Source of the DNA: Cardinalis cardinalis
Lineage: Eukaryota > Chordata > Aves > Passeriformes > Cardinalidae
Direction: 5' to 3'
DNA: 64,000 bases
NCBI GenBank assembly: GCA_014549065.1
Contig: JACDOX010000004.1
Location: 11,439,859 to 11,503,858, forward strand
Part shown: piece by piece, positions 14,201-29,200 of the stretch
How the letters are laid out: the number at the start of each line of letters is the position of its first letter
Numbering within the stretch: position 1 is the first letter of the stretch
The notes under the pieces: generated by a model
Seen by the model: the letters and a program-made list of their open reading frames with translations, nothing else
Database searches by the model: none
Told to the model about the DNA's origin: nothing
Program-made: the position numbers and the translations under genes

Positions 14201-17200
14201 TTCTCCTCTTCCAGAAAAGAATGCAAAACTAATCATTATTTACATGAAAGTGTGTGAGAACTCCAGTACAAAAAATGTAAACATCAGAGGGCTTTGAAGA
14301 ACTTAGAAGAACAGGGCAACACACTATCATTGTCCAGTACTNGAGTAAATAAAAGTGCAGTTGATATTCAGGGCGGCAATTGATAAACCTCACCTGTGAT
14401 TTACGTGGAGAAAAGGAAGTTGGAAGCTATTTCAATTTAAGTACCAAAAAGTGAGAAGTTTTACCTTTAGAGGTCGAATAGCTTCACAAGCTTTTGTCCA
14501 CCAGCTTTTCTCAANAGATTCCAGATGCCTCTCTCTCCTTCGAAGTGTCCTTAACCTCTCTTCCAGTTGCTGTAACGTCCGTCTATCCCTCGATGACAGA
14601 GGACGACCATCTCTGCACTGGTAACAAAAAAGTGCAAAAGATCAAGAGTCACCAAATCAAGAAAACAGACTTGACAGCCACTTAAATTATTTACAACAAC
14701 TCTAAAGAATTACTAGTATATAATTCATGCATGTATAATTTCTATGAATATCAAGAGCATGAAGCACAAAAGTCACAAACTGCAACAAGAGACATTTCTA
14801 TTAGGTGCCAGAAACCACTTTTCACAATAAAAATTTTCAAAAACTTTAATAGGGTGGAGAGTCTCCATTGTTAGAAATAGTTTAAAAGCACAGTCATTAT
14901 CTAAACCTGATGTAACCTGAAAGAGGTCCACATTTTGTGTGGAGGGTTGAACATGGTGATTTTCAGGTCACTTCCCATTAAATTCCATTATTAAGCCTAT
15001 ATATCCAACTCAGCACTTATTTTCTTTCCAACATTCCACTTGATACTCAGTTATGTATGAGCAAGAAACATAGGTCAGATAAGAGGTAGCATCACCCCAA
15101 GAATTAGGTGAATGTACCAGATAGTTTGTTTCATTATTATCTTTAGGAAAGNATTTTAATTTTGAGCCTTTACACTGAGCAGGAACCATTACACTCTGCT
15201 GTAAAGTGAGTAGCACATCCTCACATCTCAGTTATTTGCTATAAACAAAAGCAACAAAATGGGCATTAGGGAGCTGAACCAAAATTGTTTCTAGCATTGA
15301 TGCTTGTGTATTACAAACTCATACTTGGGAAAAAAAGATTCTTTTGTAGTAGGAAGTGCACTAAAATGGTATTTTAAAGTCTTGAAATTCCTTATTAATT
15401 TTCCTCTTATTTTAAAGGATCCTTCCTACAAATAATATAACAATTTATACCACTGAAGAAAAAAAATTTGTCAAAAAGACTATGACGACATCATAGGTGT
15501 ACATAACACTTAAATTGGAAATTAAAATGTACTTTTAATAGGAACACAAGTACTATACCCTGTATAGCACCTCTGTGACTTAAAAATGAATTTTTGACAA
15601 CAGTTCAAGTTCCCAATCTGCAAGTTCAAGCTTCAATTACTTAAGACTGAAGAAATAAACCTTCCAGATGTACTAACAGTACAAGAACATACTACATATT
15701 GAATCTCAGCAGAATACCTTCATACTTCTAGTTTTTACTGTATAGTAGTCTCTGTAACATTTTCTTCAAAACTTAATGCACATATAACTGAAGAACTAAG
15801 ATTTCCATTACAGAATGAGGCAGAATCCTGACCAGAATCCATAAACCAAGAAAAATTAGTTTGCACTAAAGGTCATATTACAATATAAACATAAACTAAG
15901 AACCTCCTAGTTTTTGAACCTAAAGTTTTGCCAGACTGAACAATAAGACCAGTCGCATGCCAATTATCATAATCCAACAAGGTCTTCTGTAATAAGTAAT
16001 GATCCTTTGTCAGAGCTTTCTCATTTTTCTCATATTGATTCCAGTCAGGGATGCATTTGTGCTGTAGTACTTTGTGCAAAACCAAAATATGATTATTTAA
16101 ACAGACTACTTTTTAGATTTCTTTATTCAACAAAGTATCTAGAACACTGAAGATGCCCACACTGTAGAGGTAAGCCAAGTATCAAGGGAAGACTGCTGGA
16201 ACTGCTTCAGCATCTCTAAGGTCTACTGTCACAGAGCATGTAACAGCACAGATGGACTGCCAGGAGGGAAGGGAGGCACCTCAATGTCACTTTTCCAAAT
16301 CAAGGCTGTAAAAACACTGGTCAAGGCATGATCTGAAATGGGTTGAAAAAAGAGGTGGGAGATTCTCCCCTATCATCTTGTATGTAAAGAAATCTTAACC
16401 TCCTTTGTCTTGCACTCAGATTGTTAAAAGTGTCTTGCTTATATGAGACACAGCATTCCCATTAGCTGCAAAACCATAACAGGTTTACAAATNGTGTTCA
16501 CATCCTAGGGATATTTAGGACTCAGAACAGCTTTCCATCTGTATGCTTTTCCTAAAGAAATTATTTATAACAGCAAGGTACATTAACTGGGAAGCAAGAA
16601 TATCTGGAGCTGTTATTTATTCATAAAGATGATTAATAGTTTGATGAATCAAAATCATGACAGCTCTTTGTAGCAAGTATTCAGTGTTAATTGTAATGCA
16701 TTGAGTAAATCAACAAACTGGATGCAGTTTCTGATAGCAGACTAAGTGAGGTTAATATCTACAAAGCATCTCTTCCATCCAAGCAGGCCTGGAGAAGTTT
16801 AATTTGTTAACACTTATTAGCCAGACAGAAACAACTACTGCTGCAGGACTGACACAAAGATGTAATCACTGCTACACAAGTGACCACAGGTGTTTCAAAG
16901 TAACTCAAATAACTGCAAACTATTAATTTCTGACTTGCTATTNTTTCTGGAACAGACTCTACAGCATGACCACGAACCAGTAAGCAAGGAAAAAGAATCA
17001 TTAAGAAAGTGAGAACAATGAAGACCTTACCTTTGATTTAATCCTCAATAAATGTTGTTCCACTTCTTCAATATCTTCAGTGTTCTCCAAGCGTTCATAA
17101 GATGCACTGGTAGTTCCCTTAATCAAGTTCAGAGGCAAAGCTGACATACCATAAGCCTTAAATAAAAAGGAAACATACATACTCAAATTTTCTGCCATAT

Positions 17201-20200
17201 ATTTTCATCTGATAAGGCTGCTCTATGTTGTAGCCATGAGGCAGCACAAATGGGTGCTTTTTTCATCCCATCCCCTTCCTCTTTTGTGCAAAACATAACA
17301 AACATACTATGCAAATTCCAGCATCCCACATCATTCCAGTGGTACTTAAGTGTCTCATGACTACTCAGACATCTATTAAGATTTCATATAAGCACAATAC
17401 ATTGATTGATTAAACTAGCCCTTGTTTTTTGTAAATCACACAGCTTCCAGAAACCTTAACCTTCCCAGTTTATATCAAAAACAACATTCTGTGCAATACA
17501 GAAACTTCTAGAAATTGAACATTAGTAGTTTTGGAAGCAAAGCATACACAATTTCTTTGCAGCCAGTAGTGTTCAAATTGCTTTTGAATAAAATTGAGTT
17601 GAAAGTACTGAATTTACTAAAACCAAAATTCTGCAGTAAAAAGGCAGTAAAAGCTATGTGAACATCTGAACTCAGCTACATTCCAAGACTGCTTAGACAC
17701 CCATTCAAATTCATAAATTTTCTCAGAATTTATTCCTCATTATAAATTCTATGTCATTCAAAGTGTTTTGCCAGCTTCTCCATCAACAGCACACCCAGAT
17801 TTTTCCAATGCAAAGTCCATAAGCTTTTCACTAACAAAAAGAAACATATTTGANGCAATGTAAACAAGAAAATGGTACAACTTTCTCTCTGTTACCCTAC
17901 GATTCTTACAGATCAAGGCCAAGATCAGAAGTTACNCCAGGCAGTTTAGCNACATNAGTCATAAGCTTTTTTATTGTGATTTGTGTATTTGTTTATTGTG
18001 ATACGCTGCTCTCAGTTGAAAGCTCAGTAGGAAGGTTCTTTCCTCCCTCAGCAATTAACACACACAATTTTACTAGAGTCTTTGATATCTGAACACTTGC
18101 TAACTTCAGAGAATTGCTTAGGTTAAAAAAGACCTCCAAGATTATCCAGTTCAACCAGTAAGTTAACACTGCCAAGTCCACCACTAAACCATGTCCCTAA
18201 GGGTCATGTCTAAAAGTCTTTTCAANAATTCCAGAAGTCTGAAAAGCAGTTTTTAGATATTCACAGAAATACCATTTCCTCCTTCAAGTACAGCTTTACA
18301 TTTTCTACTGAGAATAGATCTAACACAAATGCTAGTGTGTTAAAAATGTGACCATATATGCTGTCACATCATGAGTTTTCTGTACACAAGACATGATTTG
18401 ACCTGCTCAGAAACCTACTTCAACATACTAAAGTCTCACGCACTGAATCCAGAGTGAGGCACTGCCTGTTTCTGATTGTATTTTTGAATATGCCATAACT
18501 TAGCTTGGGCTTGACAACTGTCTGTGCGTCAGCTCTCCCTTCAGACCATCTCCTTTGAGAGTATTAAGTATATAAGCTATTTTGCCACCCNTATGAGGCT
18601 GCAGATCTTGTCCACCTAGACTTCAACAAAGCCTTCAATATCANATCCCATAGCACTCTCTTGGAAAAGACAGCAGCCCACAGCTTGGACAGGAGCACTC
18701 TGCTGGGTTAAGAACTGGCTGGATGGCCAGGCCCAGAGACTGGTGGTGAACGGTGCTGCANCCAGCTGGCAGTCATGGTGTCCCCCAGGAATTTGTGCTG
18801 TCCCCAGTCCTGTTTAATGTCTTTATTAATGATCTGGATGAGGGAAGTTAGTCAATCATTAGCAAATTTACAAGTGACAACAAGCTGGGGGAGAATGTTC
18901 ATCTGCTGGAGGGTAGGAGGGCTCTGCAGAGGGACCTGGAAAGGCTGGATCAANGGGCTCAATCCAATGATANGAGGTTTAACAACACCAGGTTCCAGGT
19001 CCTGCACTTTGGCCACAACAAACCCCTGCAGTGCTACAGGCTGGGGCAGAGTGACTGGACAGTGGCCAGGCAGAAAGGGACATGGGGATACTGATGGACA
19101 GACAGCTGAACATGAGCCAGGGTGTGCCCAGGTGGCCNAGAAANACAATGGCATCCTGGCCTGCGCCAGCAAGAGTGTGGCCAGCAGGACNAGGGCACTG
19201 ATTGTGTCCCTGTACTCAGCAGTGGTGAGGCGGCACCTCGAGTGCTGTATCCAGTTCTGGGCACCCAATTTAGGAAGGCTGCTGAGATGCTGAAATGTGT
19301 CCAGGGAAGGGCAACAAAGCTGGTGAAGGGTCTGGAACATTCATCCTATGAGGAGCATCTGAGGGAGCTGGGGCTGTTAAGCCTAGAGAGAAGGAGATTC
19401 AGGGGAGACCTTATCTCTCTCTACAACTCCCTGAAAAGAGGCTGTAGCCAGGTGAGGATCACCTCTCTTCTCCCAGGTCACCAGTGTCAGGACAAGAGAA
19501 CACTGCACCAAGGGAGGTTTAGGACATGAAGTTCTTCACAGAAAGGGTGATTTGGCATTGGAATGGGCTGCCCAGGGAAGTGGTGGAGCAACCATCCCTG
19601 GTGGTGTTCAAGAAAGGACTGGATGNGGCTCTTGGTGCTATGGTCTAGCTGACAAGGTGGTGTTAGGTCATAGGTTGGACTTGATCTCAAAGGTCTTTTC
19701 CAACCTAGCTGATTCTGTGATTCTGTAAAAAGCACTCTCCTACAATTCTCTTCTCTAAACCAAACAAATTCCTTCAGTTTTCATTTATGGGTTGCTCTCT
19801 ACAACTTTGTAATCATGTCCAGAAGTGTTCATTGGAGCCTCTGTTTCATAAACTAGAGGACCAAAACCAGACAACTTCCAGATGTGGCTTTGGAAGTGCC
19901 AAGTACAATGACAATGTCTAGTCTCCTGCTGAGGCAAGCCCTGGACACTGCCTGTATTTCTGCTGCAAGGCACACTGCTGGATCATGTTCACCTTGCTGC
20001 CCACTAGGACTTCCAGGTCATTTCCAGCAGAACCATCTCCCAGCTGATCAGACCCAAGCACTAACTGTTGCTTGCAATAAACCCATTGCAACAAACTACC
20101 TTAAGATCTGCTAAACCTGATGTCATTTTTGTTGGCCCAATCCTCTCCTTAGTCAACATCTCTATGGTAGCTCTTTGTTCTACCTACTTCTCCCAGTCTG

Positions 20201-23200
20201 ACATATTTCTCAAACTATATGATTACTCANCCCCATCATCTAGATCATTTGTGAGGACTAAACAGTATTGGGCCCATACTGACCCCAAAGAGTTCACTCA
20301 GGTCACTAGCAGTGTAACTACAGAATTTAGGNGACATGCAAACACCATACAACATCGTCAACTAGGAGGTAAGNCACAATTTACCTGAGGTCCCTCTCTG
20401 AACACAAAACATTTCTAGCCAGCGCCAGTATGCAGAAACATGTAAGACATTACTATGACAATGTGCCTGAACAATTTTACAAACTTCAGCTTAGAAGTAA
20501 TTAGATTTCACCATCTGAGGTTTCTACCTGTTCTTTAAACAGCTAACACAATTAACATAGCAAGTATTCACTCTATGAAACAGTTAAGAAATAAAATCCA
20601 NGGCTTTAAAGCTTAGTCTAAGGTTCTACAAATAAAAATTCAACTCTCAAAGTGATGCATTGTTTTGCTGTTTTTGAAAATGTGAACTACATACTTGAAC
20701 AGCAAGCTTGTTCCAGTGATAAAGGCTGTCTAAGGTCCTTCCCTGAATACAGAAGATGGTAATAGTAAGATGGTTATGCAAGTAAGGCTCCCATCATCAG
20801 TGTGGGAAAAGAACACATTGGTCCTTCAAGATGATAATATATAGAATAAAGGATAGAAAAATGAGTCATCCCATGTGATGTGTCACAGGTCTGAACAGAA
20901 GCTGTATTAGCTCATTTTCAGGGCTACATTTCCCTTCAGGCTGATAAAGAAGTTCAAAGTTGCCCTGGACAAAGTTTTAATCCCCTGGCTTAGTACAAGC
21001 ATTAAATCATNCAAGGACTATTGTTAGGCATCTGCAACTTAACAAGCAAATAATGTATTGAGGATAGCAAAGGAAAACAAACCAAAGATGTACACTACAG
21101 CCAAGAGAAGTCTTAGTCCTGAAACAAAACTGTGGGTTCAAAGTTTGAAATATGAATCCAAACATATCAAAATGAGCCTTTAAAGCAGTTAACACAAGTT
21201 AATTGATGTACATGAATTTACATAAAACAAATAATTAATTCTTGACATATTTATACCACTGAAACAACAGATTCCAGGACTTACTTTTAGACAATTTTTT
21301 GGTATAGAATTGTTAAATCAAATGTGAGACACTACCAAAGAGGAAATAACCAGACATCCAAATGTACAGTCAATTACAGTATACATGCAGTTTTTTAACA
21401 CAGGCTCTTAAAAATTAACNGAGTCTGGTACTAAACACCAAGTGTTCAGGCTGGTATCTGATAACACATGTTGCAAGGATAGGTCTCTTAAGGCCTCAGG
21501 CTCTATCTCTGCTCTTGCCTGGATGCCAGATCAGCTTCATTGAAACCACATTTTTAAGTAGAAAAATAATCTCAATTTATAGTTAAACCAACTTATTTTA
21601 GAGACACTTCCTGTCTCTCAAATTACCACAAGTGCTCAACACAAGAGATCACCACTATCATTTAGCTGAAGGGCTGGAAAGCCAAATCCTAAGAGCTCAC
21701 TACCTACCAACTACAAGTTAGAAGCATCATCAGAAGCTGTCTTGTTCTCATTTGAGTTTCTGTCCACAGGCATCTCTGGATAGATGAAGTTTTTACTTAT
21801 AGACCTTTTGAAGCATAAGGCCTTGTACTCTAAAGGATAAGAAAAAAAACACAGAACAACATACTGCAACAGAAAACCCAGCTTCCCAATCTATGAGAAC
21901 AGTCTAAATCAAGCTTTTGAGACTCCTGTCTTATTTGTTACTCATGGAAGCAGTAGTTCAGTCAGACAGTAATTTGAACATAAATCCATCTACAGGAAGA
22001 GCCTGTGACTCCCATGAACGCAACAAATAGATCAGTACCTTTATGCAGCACCAGTTGGCACTGAAGAGCAGCGAGAAGCGTGCTCTACCTGTTCTCTGAA
22101 CATGCCACTGAACCCAAATAAAATCCACGCTCCAGACAGAGCATTCGATACTTTATGAGAAACCACATAAGCATTGCGTCTGATTTGCTTAATTTCCACT
22201 TCTCCAGGTCCCTTTCCTTCGCATCCTGCAGCAGATTCAGCCACTCTCATGCCATTCACAGTTAGGATTTAGAAGGAAGAGTTGCTGTTCTGATTCTTAG
22301 TCTCTTGCATACTCAGCATGTTGCAACACTTGAGGCTGGCCACACTCACATAACCCANGGCCAGATAAGGAAAGTCTTTCTCATTAGTGCCTGCCATGCT
22401 GATAATTGTCACTCAGAAACAGAAACCAGAACACAAGTTCTACCAAGTTGCAAAATCATGTTCTACTGAAGTTGTTGCATCAAGCACTACTTCATGAGTA
22501 TTAANAAGATCCAGAAAGGTTTTCCACTGGAATATCACCTAAAGGAAGTATTAAGGTGGAAACACCTAATCATCAACCATATCAGCCATAAGCACATAGA
22601 TCAGTTGAGAGGAAGACAGCAAACCACATTAAAATTAATTTACTAAATGACTTTAAAATAGAGTTAAATGACTTAAAGCTGAACACCTACCACAAAAAAG
22701 CCTGAAGCCATCAGGCATTATAACTTAACTGGAAGTTGATTATGTTTCATTTTCTAATCTGCTATGTTCAGCTAATAAGATATTGTCAAATTATTAACCT
22801 GTGGCCCAAACAGGATAATCACTCCTTGTTAGAGATCAAACAGAACAAGTAATTTTTTTCTCATCAGCTTGGTGCACAACCAGAACTAAAAATAAAGATA
22901 GCTTAACAGCTCTTCCTGGTTAAAGATATTTAAGAAATAAACTTGTGATTTCAATAAATTATTGAAAAATACTTGTGTAGCATATCAGAAAGACTTCTAC
23001 TCCATTTATTATTAGAGGTTTATATATCATGCAAGTGGCTTTAAAGTGGTTATCACTGAGGTTTTTAAAAGACNTCTATCTAGTCTTGGGCAAGAAGTGT
23101 AGAAATAAATATTGACAAACATTTCTTGCACAGCAGTGCCCTCTAGCGAAGTCACATAAAAAAGCCAAATTAAAAAGAGAATTCTTATTACCACTGCATA

Positions 23201-26200
23201 AAAGACAACAGAAATTTTCTCAGCTTTAAAGACACAAATATTCATACTCCTATTTTCTTACAACCACTAATTTCAATACTTCACCTCAAAGTGTGACCAT
23301 GAAAGACAAAATTTTCAGCTCTACCAGACTGACAAAAATGCATCTATTCAAGTTATAAACCGCTAAACTATTTTAATATATGCAGTATTCAAGAAATACA
23401 GTCAAGTATGAACTAATTTTCTTTAATACAAATGCCCCAGTTAAAAACCNCCTCCATTTAAATAATTTTAGTATAGAAAATGCTTTTATATACTAGTAGC
23501 CTAATTAGCTTTTTATTTCAATTATGCTAACCATGAGGGAAGTTACAGGATACCTTCTACCCTTCACAACAATTTACACAATTCAGTTGCTTATATTGAA
23601 CAGTTTCCTATGGATACAAGGCATTGTTGTCAGCATTGCTTCTGACTAAGCACACTGGTCAGTCCAGCCCCAAGGGAGGTGCACTTTCAGGTGTCACACC
23701 AACCCAAGCAACACTGAGTTTGTCTAAGAGGAACTGGGACTCCACTTTGATTGAAACTGTACCTTCTCTGTGCAGCTTGACTGCACAGCTCTCCTGAAAA
23801 TAATCTGACCTTGCAAGGACTCATCACCTGCTTTCTTCTAAAGCCAGGTCTCCCATCCCTGACTACCTACTCATACTACCATTCAAAAATAAAAATTGGA
23901 ATTCAACAATCTTATTTCCAGAACATCATTAAGCATGGCAAATGATAACAGCAGTTTATACATCTTCCCTTAAATTATGAGGGGTAAAGGAGAAAGCCTA
24001 CTAAATGCATCTGAAGATGGCAAATCCTCTCATGGACAGTTGGCTATTTGCTTCCTCTAAAAATGTCATGCCATACACTTCAGAAGTCATTCAACATGTT
24101 ATCTGGTAAAAATTCAGTTTTTCATAAGAAGTTTTAGCATCCAGTCTTTAGTTGCTATGAGAGCACATAACTTGAATAACATTGTTATAAAAAACATGTC
24201 AAACCGTGGAACAGATTGATCAAACAGGTTCACCATGGCAATTCTTGCATGATCTGCAGTACTCAACATCAATCTTACACTGAGCCCTTGTTTCTCCATT
24301 TCTGTCTTCTTCATCCCTACAGTATCCTGCTATACATTCACCTTCATTTCTCATAATGTTTTCTTTCCACCATACAGACCCATTATTTGTCAGTGTTGAA
24401 GTGGACAAAAAATGCTGTCAAAGTTTCTAGGATACAGAAGCCAAATACAACAGCCTCTATAATAACAGCTGTTCTACTACACACTGTGAACTTGTGCTTG
24501 CTGGACAAAACATCTGTGAAAGAGTTAATTCTGCTTCAGTTACAANACTGATCAGAATTATTTTGCCTAGCTGTTATCTTCTATACCGCCCCATCAGGCT
24601 TAGAAAAGCATTAACAACCAAAAGATTAACCTGCTTTCCAATTCTAAAATTTTCAAGTACAAAACAATTTATCCACCAGCTTAATATCTACAGTTCTCCA
24701 ACAGTGTAGTAGGAATCACGCTGTTAAAACAAGCATCAAACTGGTTTGTTATTTTGGTTACTTACTACTTCACAGAGAAGTGAACATAATGAAAAAATTA
24801 CATTTCTATTTCAGAATTGGTATTGAAGTGATTAAATAGTAATGACAATGAATTGATGAATCTCAATTTCTCAATAGCTGTTTGACATCTGTTTAAAAGA
24901 ATATCACTAGTGAATGAGGGCTTTTAAGGTTAGGCAGATTCTAAAAGGTTTTAAGCTCTTTGATTGTTNATAACATCAACTGCAGAAAAGTAAATCATAA
25001 TCCAGGCAAAAATTAGGTGTGAAAAGCTCATCACATTTGTGAGTAGACAAGCTAAGCTTTCTAACATTTCTCCTTTCAGGCTGGAGAAAAAGATGAGCAT
25101 TTTATAGTTCTATAAGAAATCAAATAATGCTTATTAAATGTTTGGAAAAATTACGAAGCCAATTATAATCATCCTTCAAGGACATGCTAAGTGAGATGCA
25201 CAAGATCACTCAAAAATTAATCTGCCTATTGTTGTATGAGCAACTCATTATTCTGTCTCAAATTCAAATAGCAACCTGGAGCTGACAACAACTATTGTTT
25301 TAATACCTAAGGCCATGTAGAACCATTTCAATGAAAAACACATTAATGAAAGAATAGATGCAAACTACATCATCTGTGAAACTTTCAAATTCTCCTTCAG
25401 CCAAAACCAGCATAGCACTGCAGGCCTAATTTATCATTTTCTTATTACTATTCCATATTTATAGACATAGAAAGCTGTCAGTATAAATCATCAAGGTCAT
25501 GGATTTGCAGAGCCCTCTTGAAGATCACCTATTCACATATCTTACAAAACAATTTGAAGTATCAAGCATTGTACATCAGTACTATACATTACATAATGCC
25601 AAAAAAGTAGACTTTGTGATAAAGCTTGAAAACTGAAAAGAAATGACCAATTAAGGATTGTGTTGAGAATTAAGACATATCAAGACATAGATCTAAATAA
25701 NGCTCATTTAAACATTGCATGTAATTGAGAAAATGAAATATGTTTATGCTCTTGCCAGTAATATTAACATATCGAGTGAACACTTGCAGACTTCATCTAC
25801 ATTATTCACCTATGCTATTTTATTTTTTCCCCTTAAAAAGTTAAATTTATCATATACAAGTTGCATCTTTCTTGTCCCTTCCTGGTCTTCCAAACAGTCA
25901 ATTAAAATCAAGAAAAGATTATTCTTCTGGGTATTCGGCAGGGAAATCCAACATGAAGTTTTAGTATTATATTCTAAAATGACATACTAAAAGATATCAG
26001 CTCAAAGTCAAAAGAAACATTACTGCAGCTTGTATACTTTTACATCCATTTACAGAACAAAGCAACTATGCTTTTCATCCAATCAAGTTGCAAAGTTACA
26101 AAACACAGGAAAAAGAAATTTGTATTACTTAGATTAAGAATAGGTATTAAAGGTTTGGTTGTTGCCCTACTCTGAATTGGCAGTCTCCCTTTCACTTAGC

Positions 26201-29200
26201 CAATGAGCTTCTGAAAATTGCCATATATCANAGTACTTCAAAGCTACTACTATCTTCTGACAGAATAATCTTGCACAAACTAGCAGTTATTAACACATAA
26301 CTAACTATTTTCTGACATGGTGTAGTTTTTCAACAAACATCCCAGTGCACTTTTTGAAACATTAGTTGTACTGAGGTGAATAAATCATAGTAAGGACCTC
26401 TAAAAAATCTTTTATTTTTTTCCACAAGTTAAGAGCTGTGATGGAACAAATAGTTTTCCAACATGAGCTAAATAAGGTTCTAGCAGTAAAACCAGTATTG
26501 CAGAAAAAATTAATCCAATAAAGAACCAATCTTATTGTCAATCACTGTCACCTCAACCCTTTCATAAGCTAGACCCAAGCTCAAAGAGAAGACACCTCAC
26601 ACCATGAGGTACAATGTGAGCCATTGGTACCACTGTAAACCCTGCAGATTCACACAGCAGAATGCCTGAGGTTTGGATGGACTCTGGAGGTCATCCANTC
26701 CAACATCTCTGCCCAAGCAGGGTCCCCTAGAGCGGCTTGTNCAGGACCATGTACATAGGGCTCCTGAGTATCTGCAAGGAGGAGATTCCACAATCTCTCT
26801 AAGCAACCTGTGCCAGTGGTCAGACACCTGCAGAGTGTTTCAGCTTGTGCTCCTTGCTTTGGTCCCATCCCTAGGTACCAGTGAACACAGCCTCTCAGAG
26901 CCTTTCGGGTCACTGCGATCCTGAGATTGTTAAAAGTCTCTTTTTCCAGCCCAAGCACTTGAAAATGAGTCAGAGTTCTTCAGTTCTTGGTCTCAAGGTT
27001 GTTTATTGCATCTTATCTATAAAAAATTTTCTCCTGCCCTGCCGAGGTCCATCCAGCAGGACAGTTCCAGGCACACTGCCTGCCCCTGGGACAGTGTTAG
27101 GTCTTTATACTAAAAACTACATATAGAATGTTTGCAATTACTTTCCAATGCCTATCACCTATGTTAGACAATGAGCTTCTACTCTAAACCAATCTGTAAG
27201 TGCCAACATCACAGCAGAGGATGGAGGCCAAGAAGGAGGAGGAGAAAGGTTGAACACGCCAAATAACCTCCATCTTGCCTCCTGAACCCCCATACCAAAA
27301 ACCCCAAAATCTACTTTTCCACCCCATGATAACTTCACTATTATTCTACCTAAACTGCTGTGGCTTGCTGATCTTCATATAAGGTTGGTAATTTGCTCCA
27401 CTGGTCATAATCAAAACCACAGGTGTTTTGGGCTCTGTGCNAGGGCTTCTGAGCCCCCCNGCAGGGGTCCTGGCCATCCTAGACAGCCAGAGGGATGTTC
27501 TACGTTCCCACAACAGCCCAGCTCCATACTCTTNGTACTGCTCCTTCAGATGCTCACACATGTTAAGATTTCCCCCAAGTCATCTTTTTGTCTTGGCTGA
27601 CAGTCCTGGCACCCACTCCTTCACAAGAGGAAAGTGCTTTGGTTATCTTTGCAGGCCTTCACCAGCTTCCCTTCTACAGCTCCATCTCTCTCATACTGAG
27701 AAGACAAGAACTCCAGACATGGCATCACCAAGGCTGAGAATAAAAGCAGAGTCACCAACAATGTGCTGGCAATTCTCCTCCTAGTGCACTGCACCATTGG
27801 CCTTCTCCCAGCAAGAGTACATTCCTGGCTCACGGTTAACTTGGCATCCATCAGAACTCCCAAGTTCTTCTCAGAGTCGCTTTTCTCCTGAGTGGTCCCC
27901 CTGGAAGTGCACACATTCATTCCTCCTCAGCTTTGCATGTTCCCTTGCTGAATTTGATTATGTTCCTGTCAGCCTATTTCTCCAGCCTAGCAAGGTCCTT
28001 CTGGACAGCTCCAATATAAACTCCAGAGGGTATTCTGCCTGTTCTGTGTGAAGTTTGCAGAGGGCTCTCCCCCATCATCCTGATCATTAATGAAAACATT
28101 GAACAGGACTGGAACCCNTATCAATCCCTGGCATACACAAGTGACTGCCCTCCAACTAGACCTCATGCCACTGATCACCATCCAGTGGGCCTAGATATTC
28201 AGCCAATTTTCAATTCACTTCACTATCTGCTCATCCAGCCCATGTTTCACAAGCTTCTCTATGAGGATCTTTCGGGAGTGGCTCCACGTGAGCTAGACAT
28301 GGAGCCATTTTCCAAACATGGCAAAGCCACATGACCAACAAGAGATGCTGTTTGCCTGTTACAACAGCACAGTAGTGTGTGAAGAGCTGAAGGCTGACAT
28401 GGGAATTATTACTCCGAAAACAGCTTGACTCAAAAGTGTTCTTCAGAACAAAGCTTTTGAAGCTTCAGAATTAAGTGCTATGCAGATCTGTCCATAAACT
28501 TGCTTCCAGAATTCTGANTTATGATTAAATATTGTACTGTAGCAATGTAAGATCTGGAGACAGCACTCATTTAAACTGTTATACACAGCTAGAAAGAAGT
28601 CATGCTGTTGAAAACATTCTGGCTGATCACACATCTAATAAATTTTTGATTTCTTTGGTCCTAAGCTATATGCCTGCTACAGTACAAGCTTTTGGGAAAT
28701 TGAGACAATTCAGTTCTGTGCCCACATCTTGAAAAAAGTAAGTACCTTAGGAAAAATAATGCTCAGTGGAATGACCATAATTAAAAAAAAAAACCACAAA
28801 AAAAAACCAGAACCAAAAACTCCAAAACTAAAAAAGTGAAAGTTTAAAGTTAAGTGGATGTTTTTTAGGGCAAATGTAAGGAAAGAATTCGAGAATTTAC
28901 TGCTATGGACTTTTTAATAAGGTGAGACACTGTTGCCACGTTCTGCAGGACTGTCCCAAATATCACCACANGGAAAACTAAACAAAACAAACCAATTTAT
29001 GTTCCATTTAAAGTGTGAAGTCAAAATCCTCTAAATACTCCTTAATCATCTTCCTTGCAGCTCATTTTCTCATTTGAATGACATGGTGTTAAGAAATACC
29101 ATAAAGCATTTACTTTGCTCTTGACTCCTGAAGACATTTCCTAGCAAGCATGAAACTTGAATTAAAATCTAATTCTTATAATAATTATTGCTTTTTAGTA

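Noticed and set aside
19122..19529. 135-codon plus-strand open frame as a host gene
   Set aside because: Its wording is the CR1 ORF2 C-terminus, and it is followed by the CR1 3' tail.
22041..22259. 72-codon minus-strand open frame in intron 7 as an alternative LMBRD1 exon
   Set aside because: No family resemblance, and exons 7 and 8 already join in frame without it.
27621..27920. 99-codon minus-strand open frame as a gene
   Set aside because: It is a CR1 reverse transcriptase remnant interrupted upstream and downstream.
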